A DNA stretch of 64,000 nucleotides from Iodobacter arcticus (GCF_042664895.1 NZ_JBHTBQ010000004.1:124001-188000), one strand, 5' to 3'; shown: positions 15,615 through 24,600, counted from the stretch's first letter. Numbers and translations are program-made. The notes: generated by a model from the sequence alone, not told the origin.

Positions 15615-16658
15615 ATGTCACTCGTATCCCTTCGCCAAGTCCTTGATCACGCCGCTGAACACGGTTATGGCGTACCCGCATTTAACGTGAATAACCTCGA
15701 ACAAGTTCAGGCTATTTTGCAAGCCGCCGATGCCACGTCCAGCCCAGTGATCCTGCAGGCCAGTGCCGGTGCGCGTAAATATGCAGGCGAGCAATTTCTA
15801 AAAACACTGATCGAAGGCGCAGTAGCCAGCTACCCGCATCTGCCTATCGTGATGCACCAGGATCACGGTGTTAGCCCTGCTGTTTGCTTAACCGCAATCA
15901 AGATGGGTTTTACCAGCGTGATGATGGATGGCTCCCTATTGCAAGACGGCAAGACACCATCAGACTACGCCTACAATGCTGCGGTGACGGCCGAAGTGGT
16001 ACGCATGGCCCACTCTTGTGGCGTATCGGTAGAAGGCGAGCTGGGCTGTTTGGGTAGCTTAGAAACCGGCATGGGCGAAGAAGAAGACGGCGTAGGCGCA
16101 AACCGCGTATTAAGCCATGCCGAAATGCTGACTGATCCACAAGAAGCGCTGGCGTTTGTGAAAGCCACGGGTGTAGATGCGCTGGCGATTGCCATTGGCA
16201 CCAGCCACGGCGCGTATAAATTTACCAAGCCACCTTGCGGTGAAGTACTGGCGATTGACCGCGTGCGTGCCATTAACGCCGCCATCCCCGATGTGCATTT
16301 GGTGATGCACGGCTCATCCAGCGTACCGCAAGAATTACTCGAAGAAATGCGCAAATACGGTGGTGAGTTGAAACCTACATGGGGAGTTCCCGTAGAAGAA
16401 ATCCGCCGCGCCATCCAGTACGGCGTGCGCAAAATCAATATCGATACCGATTTGCGCCTAGCCATGACCGCCGCCATCCGCCGTCATCTAGCCATGCACC
16501 CCGCAGATTTTGACCCCCGCGCATACCTAAAACCCGCCATCGTCGCCATGCGCGAAATATGCGAAGCCCGTTACGACGCCTTTGGCGCGGCAGGGATGGC
16601 AGAGAAAATGAAACCGGTATCGCTGGAGAAAATGGCGTTGAGATATAACAAGGCTTAA
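15615..16658 (+). CDS. fba: class II fructose-bisphosphate aldolase
   Basis: 347 residues from MSLVSLRQVLDHAAEHGYG. GGAT lies 8 nt before this ATG, and the 22 residues upstream in frame (Trp/Cys-rich) do not belong to the family. It splits fructose 1,6-bisphosphate into glyceraldehyde 3-phosphate and dihydroxyacetone phosphate. Zinc-ligand motifs are visible: VMHQDHG, VEGELGCLG, GTSHGAYK and LVMHGSSSVP, plus NIDTDLRLAMT at the substrate site. The type matches the roughly 350-residue Cbb-type aldolases of betaproteobacteria. It has its own terminator. Confidence 0.96.
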   Translation: MSLVSLRQVLDHAAEHGYGVPAFNVNNLEQVQAILQAADATSSPVILQASAGARKYAGEQFLKTLIEGAVASYPHLPIVMHQDHGVSPAVCLTAIKMGFTSVMMDGSLLQDGKTPSDYAYNAAVTAEVVRMAHSCGVSVEGELGCLGSLETGMGEEEDGVGANRVLSHAEMLTDPQEALAFVKATGVDALAIAIGTSHGAYKFTKPPCGEVLAIDRVRAINAAIPDVHLVMHGSSSVPQELLEEMRKYGGELKPTWGVPVEEIRRAIQYGVRKINIDTDLRLAMTAAIRRHLAMHPADFDPRAYLKPAIVAMREICEARYDAFGAAGMAEKMKPVSLEKMALRYNKA

Positions 16659-16684
16659 GTGGTATTAAGTATTAGGTATTAATA

Positions 16685-16723
16685 AAAAAGGGTGAATACG
16701 AGAAATCGTATTCACCCTTTTTA
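16685..16723 (+). terminator. strong rho-independent terminator after fba
   Basis: Long perfect stem AAAAGGGTGAATACGA / TCGTATTCACCCTTTT with a GAAA tetraloop and T-run. It separates fba from the RHS island. Confidence 0.93.
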
Positions 16724-16886
16724 TTATTGGTATAATATATCTGAAATTATAAGTGCCAAATTTACTATGAAAATGCAGATTGTGCATAGATAATTATGCG
16801 GGCGTTATATAGCTTTGAGTTTAACTAGTTGCATAAATTATGTACCACTAAAAAAGATAATTAATTAAAATTGGATAAAGATATTT

Positions 16887-19163
16887 ATGAAAATTATAGT
16901 TTTTTTAATTTCATTAATTGTGAATTTTGCTTATGCACATGGTCCAATTCCTAATATTCGAGCGGCAAATGAAAGTGGCTCAGCCATTTTTTTGCCGGGG
17001 CAGCATCTTGCTGCTTGTCAATGGATGGCTAAAAATACTAATGTCCTTATTCGATCATGGGGTGGCGACATTGGATGGTCTGATGGTGCCCTTCCATATG
17101 ATACAAAAGGGTTAAGTGGGTGGACGTGTTCACGCGTTGATACCACAACGGACTCTAGCGGTAAAGTTACGACAACCATATCTATGGTTAGCTGGTTTTA
17201 CCCCGTTTGTGGTAACGGGGTGGTAGGAACTTATAATTTAGGTAGCGGAGCCAAATTTTGCGATGATTGCCCATCTGGCTCGTTTTTTGATAGCACATCG
17301 AATGCATGTAAATCAAAGTGCAGTATTGGTCAATACTTGACCAATACTGGCATATGTTCACCTTTATCTGCATGCCCTATAAACACAAGTTGTACGCAAC
17401 CAAAAAAATCTGATCTTGATAAAGGTCTTTCATGTCCTTGGACTGGCAATCCAATATCCACTTTATCCGGTAACAAGTTTCAAGAAGAAACGGATTTTTC
17501 TTTGGCCAATGGTTTGAGTTTTAAACGTTTTTACAATGGCAATGATTCCTTTGATCTTGGTGTCGGTATTGGCTGGCGTCACAACTTCATGCGCCGAGTT
17601 ATACCCGTCTCTAAGAGTAACTATATGCTGGCTCCGGCCAATGATGTTGATCATGGCTGGTTGGCTTATATTGGCAGTCAAACACCCGCCAGTGGGATTT
17701 CAGGCTATTTGGTTGAGCGAGAGGATGGTAAAAGCTTTTTGTTTGATTTAACAGGAAAAGCCACTACGAGCTCCTTTGCTAATCATTACCAACTAACTGT
17801 AACGAATACAGGGTTTGTAGTTGCCGATGGAATTAATACCGAGAGCTATGATCAGTCTGGGAAACTAACCCAAGTCGTTGCGCCTAATGGCCGTATTTTA
17901 GAGTTGAGCTACGACACCAATAATCACTTAAGCCAAGTTAAAGACAATTTGGGCTCCGTCCTAACATTTAGTTACATCGATGGGATTCACGCGAGCCAAA
18001 CTCAAGCCAATGGTCTTACGGTCGCTAGCTATATGTACGATGCTGGCCGCCTCAGCAAAGTCACCTACGCTGACAACACCAGTCGTCAATATCTCTACGA
18101 AGACACTCGCAATCCATCTTTACTCACTGGCCTAATCGATGAAAATGGTCAGCGCTTTGCTTCGTGGGCTTACAACGAACAAGGTCAGGCGATTTCGTCC
18201 GAGCATGCGGGTGGTGTGGATAAATTTACGCTTAATTTTGGCGGTGATCCTGCCAGCGGTACGCGCTGGACTGAAGAAACGGATCCATTGGGCTCGGTAA
18301 GGCGCTATCAGTTCAAATTGATCGCGGGAACATGGCGTTTGCAGGGCAAGGATCAACCGGGTGGTGCAGGCTGCAGTGCAGCCAGCAACAATCTGCTCTA
18401 CGACACCAACGGCAATGTGACCAGCCGTACAGACTTTAATGGCAACAAAACCACCTACGTTTACGATTTGGCCCGTAATTTAGAAACCAGCCGCACCGAA
18501 GCCGCTGGCACGCCGCTTGCCCGTACCATCAGTACCGAATGGCATGCTACATGGCGCTTACCGCTTAAAGTGACCGAGCCTGGCCGTGTTACTAGCTTTG
18601 TGTACGACGCTAATGCCAATCTGCTGAATAAAGCCATCACAGCCGACGGGCAAACCCGCCGCTGGAGCTGGACTTATGCCGATTTTGGGCAAGTTAAAAC
18701 CAGCACAGATCCAGATGGTAAAACCAGTAGTTATCAATACGATGCTCAAGGTAATGTAACGGCGCTGACTAATCCTGCTCAGCAGATTACCCAGTTCACC
18801 CGCTATGACGCCAATGGCAATCCATTAGAAATCCTCTCGCCAGATGGAATTAAATCGACGCTCACTTACGATGCCCGCAATCGCTTAATTAGCAGGCAAG
18901 TCGGCGCGGCATTAAGTCGTTTTGACTATTGGCCAACGGGCTTATTAAAGCAGGCCACGCTGCCTGATGGTTTAGTAATTAATTATCTTTATGACGCAGC
19001 GCATCGCCTGAGCGAAATTACCGATAACCAAGGCCATCGTGAGGTTTACACCCTGAATAAGGCAGGTTTACAGGAGCAAGTGGATCGTTACGATCCTGAT
19101 AGCACGCTCGCTAATGGTCTGCTGCAAGTGCAACAGGCTCAGTCAGTAAAACCTGCCAAATAA
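16887..19163 (+). CDS. RHS/YD-repeat protein, N-terminal half, with signal peptide
   Basis: 758 residues. Begins with a Sec signal peptide (MKIIVFLISLIVNFAYA, cut before HGPIP). Residues 107-186 form a Cys-rich region (CGNG, CDDCPSG, CKSKCSIG). An RHS N-terminal module follows from about 195 (NKFQEETDFSLANGLSFKR). YD repeats then run to the end (YDTNNHLSQV, YDAGRLSKVTY, YDTNGNVTSR, YDAQGNVTAL). It stops after QAQSVKPAK with no core or tip domain; the next gene, 18 nt on, continues the YD repeats. RHS shells encapsulate toxic C-termini. Sec export without a PAAR domain suggests a surface-attached or periplasm-routed form rather than a T6SS effector. The first 600 bp are AT-rich compared with the repeats, which suggests mosaic origin. 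Confidence 0.85.
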   Translation: MKIIVFLISLIVNFAYAHGPIPNIRAANESGSAIFLPGQHLAACQWMAKNTNVLIRSWGGDIGWSDGALPYDTKGLSGWTCSRVDTTTDSSGKVTTTISMVSWFYPVCGNGVVGTYNLGSGAKFCDDCPSGSFFDSTSNACKSKCSIGQYLTNTGICSPLSACPINTSCTQPKKSDLDKGLSCPWTGNPISTLSGNKFQEETDFSLANGLSFKRFYNGNDSFDLGVGIGWRHNFMRRVIPVSKSNYMLAPANDVDHGWLAYIGSQTPASGISGYLVEREDGKSFLFDLTGKATTSSFANHYQLTVTNTGFVVADGINTESYDQSGKLTQVVAPNGRILELSYDTNNHLSQVKDNLGSVLTFSYIDGIHASQTQANGLTVASYMYDAGRLSKVTYADNTSRQYLYEDTRNPSLLTGLIDENGQRFASWAYNEQGQAISSEHAGGVDKFTLNFGGDPASGTRWTEETDPLGSVRRYQFKLIAGTWRLQGKDQPGGAGCSAASNNLLYDTNGNVTSRTDFNGNKTTYVYDLARNLETSRTEAAGTPLARTISTEWHATWRLPLKVTEPGRVTSFVYDANANLLNKAITADGQTRRWSWTYADFGQVKTSTDPDGKTSSYQYDAQGNVTALTNPAQQITQFTRYDANGNPLEILSPDGIKSTLTYDARNRLISRQVGAALSRFDYWPTGLLKQATLPDGLVINYLYDAAHRLSEITDNQGHREVYTLNKAGLQEQVDRYDPDSTLANGLLQVQQAQSVKPAK

Positions 19164-19181
19164 TCTTTCAGGGGCCAACCT

Positions 19182-21407
19182 ATGTTTATATCTACAGCTC
19201 TGCCGGGCAAAGTGTTGCTGGGCAGTATTTTTCTTTTGAGCCAAGCTGCTTTTGCAGCACCCATTGCCCCTGCTGCTGCGGCATCATCCGTCAGTGCCTT
19301 ACCAACTCACGCCACAGTGGTAAGCCGCTTTAAGCGTTACGATGCTTTAGGCAGGCTAGAAAAAGAATGGGATGCAAAAGGCCAGATCTATAGCTACAGC
19401 TATGATGCCAATGGCAATCGCCAAACCAGCACCGATCCGCTGGGCCGGGTTACCCGCTATGAATACGATGCTTTAAATCGCTTAAGCAAAAGCACCGATG
19501 CAGCGGGTAAAGCCACACTGATGAGCTACGACGCCCGCGATAATTTGGTGCAAGTAACTGATCCAGAAGGCTTTAAAACCAGCTACAGCTACAACGGTTT
19601 TGATGATCTGATTAAATTAGTCAGCCCAGATACAGGCACCAGTAGCTATACCCGCACGGCCAGCGGGCAGATTCAAGCCTATACCGACGCCAGAAAAAAG
19701 ACCGCCACCTATACCTACGACGATCTGGGTCGTGTGCGGAGTGTTGATTTTGGTGATGGCATCAATGCTTTTACTTATGACACAAGCTTGGTGGGGAAAG
19801 TCGCCAGCATCACTAATCCAAGTGGCAGCACCAGCTACCGTTATGATGCACAGGGCAATCTTGCTCAAGCGCAGCACCAAATTGGCAAGACGCTTGCAAA
19901 AATTGGCTATACCTCTAACCACCTCGGTCAAGTAGAAACCATCAACTACCCTAGTGGCATCATCATCAGCTACTTGCGTAATGCAGCGGGGCAAATCAGT
20001 GGTGTGCAAATTAACGGCAAGCCTTTGCTGGATCAGCTGGTTTGGTCCAGCCATATCGGTGCACAAAGCTGGCGCTGGAGTAATGGTCAGATTTGGGCAA
20101 GGGTTGCAGCCAATACAGGCCTGCTTGCTGGGCAAAGCCTTGCCGATGGCAACCGCGTTTATACCTTTGACGCCGTCAGTAATTTACGCCGCATCGACGA
20201 CATTAACGCCCCGCAACGCAGCCAGGAATATAGTTACGATCTGCTCGACCGGCTAAATCTGGCCGTCAGTAATAACAGCTCGTTTAACTATTTTTACGAT
20301 TTCAATGGCAACCGCAGCGACCAAACCGTTGGAGCGGCGAGTACAAATTATAAGCACGCTGACAATAGCAACCGCCTGCTGTCATCCAGCGGTGCAAATC
20401 AAGCCACTTACACTTACGATGCGGCAGGTAATCGTGCTAACGATAATGGCTGGGTGCTGACGTACAACAACGCTGGCCGCTTAATAAAATCCACTAAAGC
20501 TAAGGTGGTCGTCAGCTATAGCTACAATGCGCTTGGGCAAAGAGTACAAAAAACTTCCCCCACGGGCACTACCCTGTTTGTCTATGATCCACAGGGCCGT
20601 TTGTTGGGTGAATATCTGCCAAGCGGTCAGCGCGTGCAGGAAACCGTTTGGTTAGGCGATATACCGGTGGCGACGGTTGGCTCAAGCCGCATCAGCTATA
20701 TTTGGGCCGACCACCTTGGCACGCCCCGCCAGATTACCGATCCAACCAGCAAGCAAATCCTCTGGCGCTGGGATGGCGAGCCATTCGGCAATAGCTTGGC
20801 TGACGAAGACCCAAGTAAAACAGGTAAAACAGGTAAAACGTTCAGCTACAACCTGCGCTTCCCCGGTCAGTATTTTGATAAAGAAACCGGTAAACACTAC
20901 AACTACTTCCGCGATTACGACCCTGCAACAGGCAGATATATTGAATCTGATCCGATTGGTTTGGCTGGCGGGATTAATACTTATGGGTATGTGGGTGGGA
21001 ATCCGGTTGGTAGCACGGATAAATTTGGTTTGAGTGAAGATTTTGGCTTAACAAAGCCAAAATATCCCTACCCGATACCAGTTCCTTTGTGTCTCCCACC
21101 GCTTTGCGTTATTGTTCCCGCTCCAATGCCTATGCCAATACCCCCTATGAAAATCCCTTCTATTGAAGGCTGCATACAAGGAGCGGCTAATTGGTTAGAT
21201 AATTTGCTTAATAAATCACAAACTTGTGAAGTAGTTTGTAATGTTCAGCAAATTGATGTTAAAGCGATTTGCCCTGACAGAATGTATGGTTCTGCTACAG
21301 CTAAAACGAAGCCAGACGCTTGTGTGGCGGCACAAAAGGATGCCAATAGTCGGATTCCTCGCGGATGCTACAAGCGACATTGTCATGAAGTTGGGGGAGG
21401 TAAGTAA
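19182..21407 (+). CDS. RHS protein, C-terminal half, with core domain and putative toxin tip
   Basis: 741 residues with its own AGGGG ribosome-binding site and Sec signal peptide (MFISTALPGKVLLGSIFLL then SQAAFA, cut before APIAP). YD repeats start at about residue 45 (YDALGRLEKEWDAKGQIY). The RHS-associated core ends near 615 with ESDPIGLAGG, NTYGYVGGNP and DKFGL. Known RHS and TcC proteins self-cleave after such a DxxGL, which would free a tip of about 127 residues. The tip has a Pro-rich linker (YPYPIPVPLC, PAPMPMPIPP) and then a domain with seven Cys, ending ACVAAQKDAN ... PRGCYKRHCHEVGGGK. I do not recognise the tip's activity. The adjacent small gene is the natural immunity candidate. 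Confidence 0.87.
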   Translation: MFISTALPGKVLLGSIFLLSQAAFAAPIAPAAAASSVSALPTHATVVSRFKRYDALGRLEKEWDAKGQIYSYSYDANGNRQTSTDPLGRVTRYEYDALNRLSKSTDAAGKATLMSYDARDNLVQVTDPEGFKTSYSYNGFDDLIKLVSPDTGTSSYTRTASGQIQAYTDARKKTATYTYDDLGRVRSVDFGDGINAFTYDTSLVGKVASITNPSGSTSYRYDAQGNLAQAQHQIGKTLAKIGYTSNHLGQVETINYPSGIIISYLRNAAGQISGVQINGKPLLDQLVWSSHIGAQSWRWSNGQIWARVAANTGLLAGQSLADGNRVYTFDAVSNLRRIDDINAPQRSQEYSYDLLDRLNLAVSNNSSFNYFYDFNGNRSDQTVGAASTNYKHADNSNRLLSSSGANQATYTYDAAGNRANDNGWVLTYNNAGRLIKSTKAKVVVSYSYNALGQRVQKTSPTGTTLFVYDPQGRLLGEYLPSGQRVQETVWLGDIPVATVGSSRISYIWADHLGTPRQITDPTSKQILWRWDGEPFGNSLADEDPSKTGKTGKTFSYNLRFPGQYFDKETGKHYNYFRDYDPATGRYIESDPIGLAGGINTYGYVGGNPVGSTDKFGLSEDFGLTKPKYPYPIPVPLCLPPLCVIVPAPMPMPIPPMKIPSIEGCIQGAANWLDNLLNKSQTCEVVCNVQQIDVKAICPDRMYGSATAKTKPDACVAAQKDANSRIPRGCYKRHCHEVGGGK

Positions 21408-21409
21408 GA

Positions 21410-21745
21410 ATGTTTACGACAGATAGTTTGATCAAAATAATTTCTGAGTATGAGCTCGCACCAATTGAAACTCCTGATATTAATGTCTTTGGATATTTAA
21501 AGCTTTCTATTCAAATTTGTTACTCACCGAAAGGCAGGTTCTTTCCACGTGTGTTACGTAAAGAACGAATATATGCCGAACCTGCTTATTATGAGCAAAG
21601 AGAGCACTTATTAGATAAAGTCATTATTGAAGTGACTGTTGCAGATGACTCTTGTGAATGGTCTGATTTTTTATGCGATTCAGAAGCTGCTGCATTAGAA
21701 ATTGCCCTTGATCAGTTATCTATTAGATTTAACGCTCTCTCTTGA
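21410..21745 (+). CDS. small cytosolic protein, probable immunity partner of the RHS tip
   Basis: 111 residues starting 2 nt after the RHS stop, which implies co-transcription and translational coupling. There is no signal peptide or membrane segment. The protein is acidic, with a C-terminal region rich in Asp/Glu (VADDSCEWSDFLCDSEAAAL). Base composition is AT-rich like the tip-coding region, unlike flanking housekeeping genes. I recognise no family. The immunity role rests only on position, size and composition. A hairpin follows. Confidence 0.7.
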   Translation: MFTTDSLIKIISEYELAPIETPDINVFGYLKLSIQICYSPKGRFFPRVLRKERIYAEPAYYEQREHLLDKVIIEVTVADDSCEWSDFLCDSEAAALEIALDQLSIRFNALS

Positions 21746-21808
21746 TCAACCCGCGCTGATGTCAATCAAATAGGCTGTCTGTATTCATCATCATTCCGGC
21801 GGTAATAA

Positions 21809-21846
21809 AGAGTGGCGGGTTAGGCCTATGGCTAACCCGCCACTCT
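21809..21846 (+). terminator. GC-rich hairpin after the RHS locus
   Basis: Perfect 15-bp stem AGAGTGGCGGGTTAG / CTAACCCGCCACTCT with an 8-nt loop. No T-run follows, so it may be a terminator stem, a processing site or part of a repeat. Confidence 0.6.
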
Positions 21847-21914
21847 TCACATAGGGCTTTGTACCTTATGCCTAAGCCTGCAAAGCCCAACAAATGTTTA
21901 CTAAATAAAACGAT

Positions 21915-22240
21915 GCCGCCAGCAATTTACGCCGCATCGACGACATTAACGCCCTGCGCAACGCAGCCAGTAATATTGTTATGATCTGCACGATCGACCT
22001 GATTATGCCTCCTGCTCAATCTCATTATAAATATCATAGGGTGGGTGAAACCCTCGTATTTATTCAGTATCGCTCGCGGGTTTCACCCGCCCTACAAATT
22101 CAAAAACCAAGCCCCGCATTCAAGAAATCCATTTACACAGAGTCCATTGAGTAAGAGGCATAATCAGGTCGATCGATTAAATATGGTAGTCAGTAATAAA
22201 CAGCTTATTTAATTATTTATTTATGGTTTTAAAGGTGATT
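21915..22240 (+). pseudogene. decayed RHS gene fragment interrupted by a MITE
   Basis: Sequence from about 21915 to 21990 (AGCAATTTACGCCGCATCGA, then CGACATTAACGCC) is nearly identical to 20177-20245 inside the intact RHS gene. After the MITE, 22171-22240 resumes the homology (GGTAGTCAGTAATAAACAGC versus GGCCGTCAGTAATAACAGCT at the end of that block). Frameshifts and AT-drift are present. It is the remnant of an older RHS C-terminal segment, as expected from displaced tip cassettes in polymorphic toxin loci. Confidence 0.75.
21991..22175. mobile_element. MITE-like element, copy 2, in the RHS remnant
   Basis: Left end 21991-22020 and right end 22146-22175 form a 30-bp inverted repeat with two mismatches (outer part CGATCGACCTGATTATGCCT on the left and its complement on the right). 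The core from TTATGCC to GGCATAA is 161 bp, against 160 bp in the copy near 10712. Both share the internal hairpin (GTGGGTGAAACCC ... GGGTTTCACCCGCCCTAC). The outer CGATCGA may be the target duplication, since RHS-like sequence continues on both sides. Confidence 0.75.
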
Positions 22241-22392
22241 TTTTTAATTAATGCAAATAAGCTGTGCCCTGCTATTAATCTGAAATCCTAGTCTCTTATT
22301 CCAAGCTTTCCATCTCTGTGCATTTTGTAAAGAAACACCCATGTCACAGGGCGCACTTGCCTTTATGATGGTGTTTTTGCTGATTGATTGCC

Positions 22393-23553
22393 ATGCTGCA
22401 TAAACTTGCTATTGCCAATTACCGCTCCTTACGCGATTTAGTTGTTCCCTTGGCTCAGCTCAATGTCATTAGTGGTGCTAATGGCTGCGGGAAGTCGAGT
22501 TTATACCGTGCTTTACGCTTAATTGCGGAATCGGCAGCGGGGCGTTTGATTGGGCATTTGGCGCAGGAGGGGGGCTTTGCTTCCACTTTGTGGGCGGGGC
22601 CGGAGAGTATTTCTAGTGCAATGCGCCGTGGTGAGGTGCCGATTCAAGCTACGGTAAGGAAGGCTGTGGTTTCACTCAAGTTGGGCTTTGCTGGCGATGA
22701 TTTTTCTTATGCGATTGATTTAGGTTTGCCCACACCCAGCTCATCGTTATTTGCAGCCGATCCTGAAATAAAGCGTGAGCAGATCTGGGCGGGAAGTGTT
22801 CAGCGGGAAGTTACCTTGCTGATGGACAGGCGTAATGCTGTTGCCAAAACGCGGCTGGGGCGTAGCTGGCAAGTAATCAGCCAGCATGTGCCTGCTTACG
22901 ATAGTATTTTTAGCCAATGTGCTGATCCGATTAATGCGCCCGAGGTTTTGCAGCTGCGCGAGGCGATGCGTCGCTGGCGTTTTTATGATCATTTACGTAC
23001 CGATGCCAGCGCGTCCGCTAGGCAGGCGCAGATTGGCACTTACACGCCTATTTTGGCGAATGATGGCGCTGATTTGGCTGCAGCGCTGCAAACCATTATT
23101 GAGATCGGCGATGCGGCGGCCTTGATGGCGGCGGTTGACGATGCTTTTCCCGGCGCACGGATCGAGATTGCCGTGAGTGATGGGCGCTTTAGTGTTTTGA
23201 TGTGGCAGCGTGGCTTATTGCGCCCTTTGGCGGCAAGGGAGTTATCGGACGGCACGCTACGCTATTTATTGCTGATCGCCGCTTTGCTTAGCCCGCGCCC
23301 GTCGGAGCTTTTGGTATTGAACGAGCCAGAAACCAGTTTGCATCCCGATTTATTGCCTGCTTTAGCACGCTTGATTTCTGCCGCTGCGCTGCACAGCCAG
23401 GTGATTGTTGTTAGCCATGCCAGCCGTCTGGTTGCAGCACTTGAGCGTGAAGCAGATTGCAATTCGATTATTTTGCAAAAAGACTGCGGTGAAACGTCGA
23501 TTTTAGGGCAGCATGATTTGGATAAGCCAGCATGGTCATGGGCGAACAGATAG
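22393..23553 (+). CDS. AAA family ATPase (RecF/OLD-like, AAA_21)
   Basis: 386 residues. Starts MLHKLAIANYRSLRDL, the usual opening of SMC/RecF-like ATPases; a TTG 9 nt upstream is possible, and no clear ribosome-binding site is seen for either. Walker A is GANGCGKSS. The ABC-type signature region is ELSDGTLRYLLLIAALL. Walker B is LLVLNEPETSLHPDLLPAL, followed by VSHASRLV (switch His). There is no TOPRIM nuclease domain in this chain and no obvious partner gene. Such orphan ATPases occur in repair, in defence and next to mobile DNA. Its position just after the RHS island suggests accessory status, but the function is unknown. Confidence 0.82.
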   Translation: MLHKLAIANYRSLRDLVVPLAQLNVISGANGCGKSSLYRALRLIAESAAGRLIGHLAQEGGFASTLWAGPESISSAMRRGEVPIQATVRKAVVSLKLGFAGDDFSYAIDLGLPTPSSSLFAADPEIKREQIWAGSVQREVTLLMDRRNAVAKTRLGRSWQVISQHVPAYDSIFSQCADPINAPEVLQLREAMRRWRFYDHLRTDASASARQAQIGTYTPILANDGADLAAALQTIIEIGDAAALMAAVDDAFPGARIEIAVSDGRFSVLMWQRGLLRPLAARELSDGTLRYLLLIAALLSPRPSELLVLNEPETSLHPDLLPALARLISAAALHSQVIVVSHASRLVAALEREADCNSIILQKDCGETSILGQHDLDKPAWSWANR

Positions 23554-23653
23554 GCTTGTTTCGCTTAGTAGCTACAGAGGCGGCTTTAACTGCTTTAAAT
23601 TGATGGTATTTCAGTTGGTTTGCTTAAATTGATTGGGGTGAAATAAGTAGGAG

Positions 23654-24541
23654 TTACGTTTGGCTTGGCTTTTGCTGTGTTTTTATCACTTTGGCTTCGT
23701 TATTTTTTGCATCGCTTATCAAGCTCACATTCGTAACCTTTTCAATAAACTCGCTGCCCAAATGGCAGATTGCTCCTTTACGCCACAGGGCGTAGATATT
23801 GCTCTGGATTGGCTCGCTATAGTGGGGCACGCCTTGAGCCTCGGCGAGGGATCTGGGGATAAAGGCGCAGCCTTTTCCTGCTTGGATTAAGGCAAAAATA
23901 ATAGGGTAGGATTCGATTTCAAGCAGTGTTTGTGGCCGAATTCCCTGCATATTTAAACTCGCCTCAATTAGATGACGATAGTGGCAGGTGGAGGGAAAGG
24001 CGTAGAGCGTTTGCTTGGGGATTTCTACTGGCTCGGCACCGACCAGCACCAGTTGTTCAGTAAAAGCCAAAACCCCGCCCATCAGAGGATGCTCGATTGG
24101 GCCATCTGAAAAAATAAGATCTAATTCTCCTGCTTGTAACTGGCGCTCTAGCTCAAGCGAATGGCCGTGCACAATGTTCAGCTTTATTTCGGGGTGGGCT
24201 ATGCGGTAGTGGGCGATGGGTTCGGGTAGATGATGGCTAAGTGCAATATCGAGTGCACCGATTCGTAATTCTCCCACGATGGGCTCGTCGTAAAACAATG
24301 ATCTTCCTTGCGCGTGCAAGGCGAGGTATTCCTGCGCTTTTTGGTAGAAGGTTCTTCCCTCTGCGGTGAGGATCAAGCGGTTTCGCTCGCGGTGGAAGAG
24401 GCAAAGCCCAAATTCACTTTCTAATTCTTTAATTTTTTTTGTGATATTGGACGGCACACAAAACAGCGTGTTTGCCGCTGCACTGACACCACCTTGTTCT
24501 ATGACGGCACAGAGGGCTTTAAGTTGGCTGCTATTTATCAT
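23654..24541 (-). CDS. LysR-family transcriptional regulator
   Basis: 295 residues. N-terminal winged helix (QLKALCAVIEQGGVSAAANT, then PSNITKKIKELESEFG) and a LysR substrate domain from about residue 90 (GELRIGALDIALSHHLP) to about 270. The tail is Lys/Gln-rich. It is divergent from gloA with a perfect 15-bp inverted repeat between the starts, so it probably controls gloA and the monooxygenase as well as itself. The inducer is unknown; methylglyoxal or an electrophile would be a reasonable guess from the targets. Confidence 0.9.
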   Translation of the reverse strand: MINSSQLKALCAVIEQGGVSAAANTLFCVPSNITKKIKELESEFGLCLFHRERNRLILTAEGRTFYQKAQEYLALHAQGRSLFYDEPIVGELRIGALDIALSHHLPEPIAHYRIAHPEIKLNIVHGHSLELERQLQAGELDLIFSDGPIEHPLMGGVLAFTEQLVLVGAEPVEIPKQTLYAFPSTCHYRHLIEASLNMQGIRPQTLLEIESYPIIFALIQAGKGCAFIPRSLAEAQGVPHYSEPIQSNIYALWRKGAICHLGSEFIEKVTNVSLISDAKNNEAKVIKTQQKPSQT

Positions 24542-24553
24542 GCGATTTAATCT

Positions 24554-24600
24554 TTCATAAAAAGTGAATTATATGTTCATTATGTTTCACTTTTTATGAA
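24554..24600. promoter_or_regulatory. perfect dyad between lysR and gloA, likely operator
   Basis: TTCATAAAAAGTGAA (24554-24568) and TTCACTTTTTATGAA (24586-24600) are exact inverted repeats separated by 17 bp. The dyad begins 12 nt upstream of the lysR ATG and ends about 50 nt upstream of gloA, where a LysR-type activator would bind. Confidence 0.75.
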
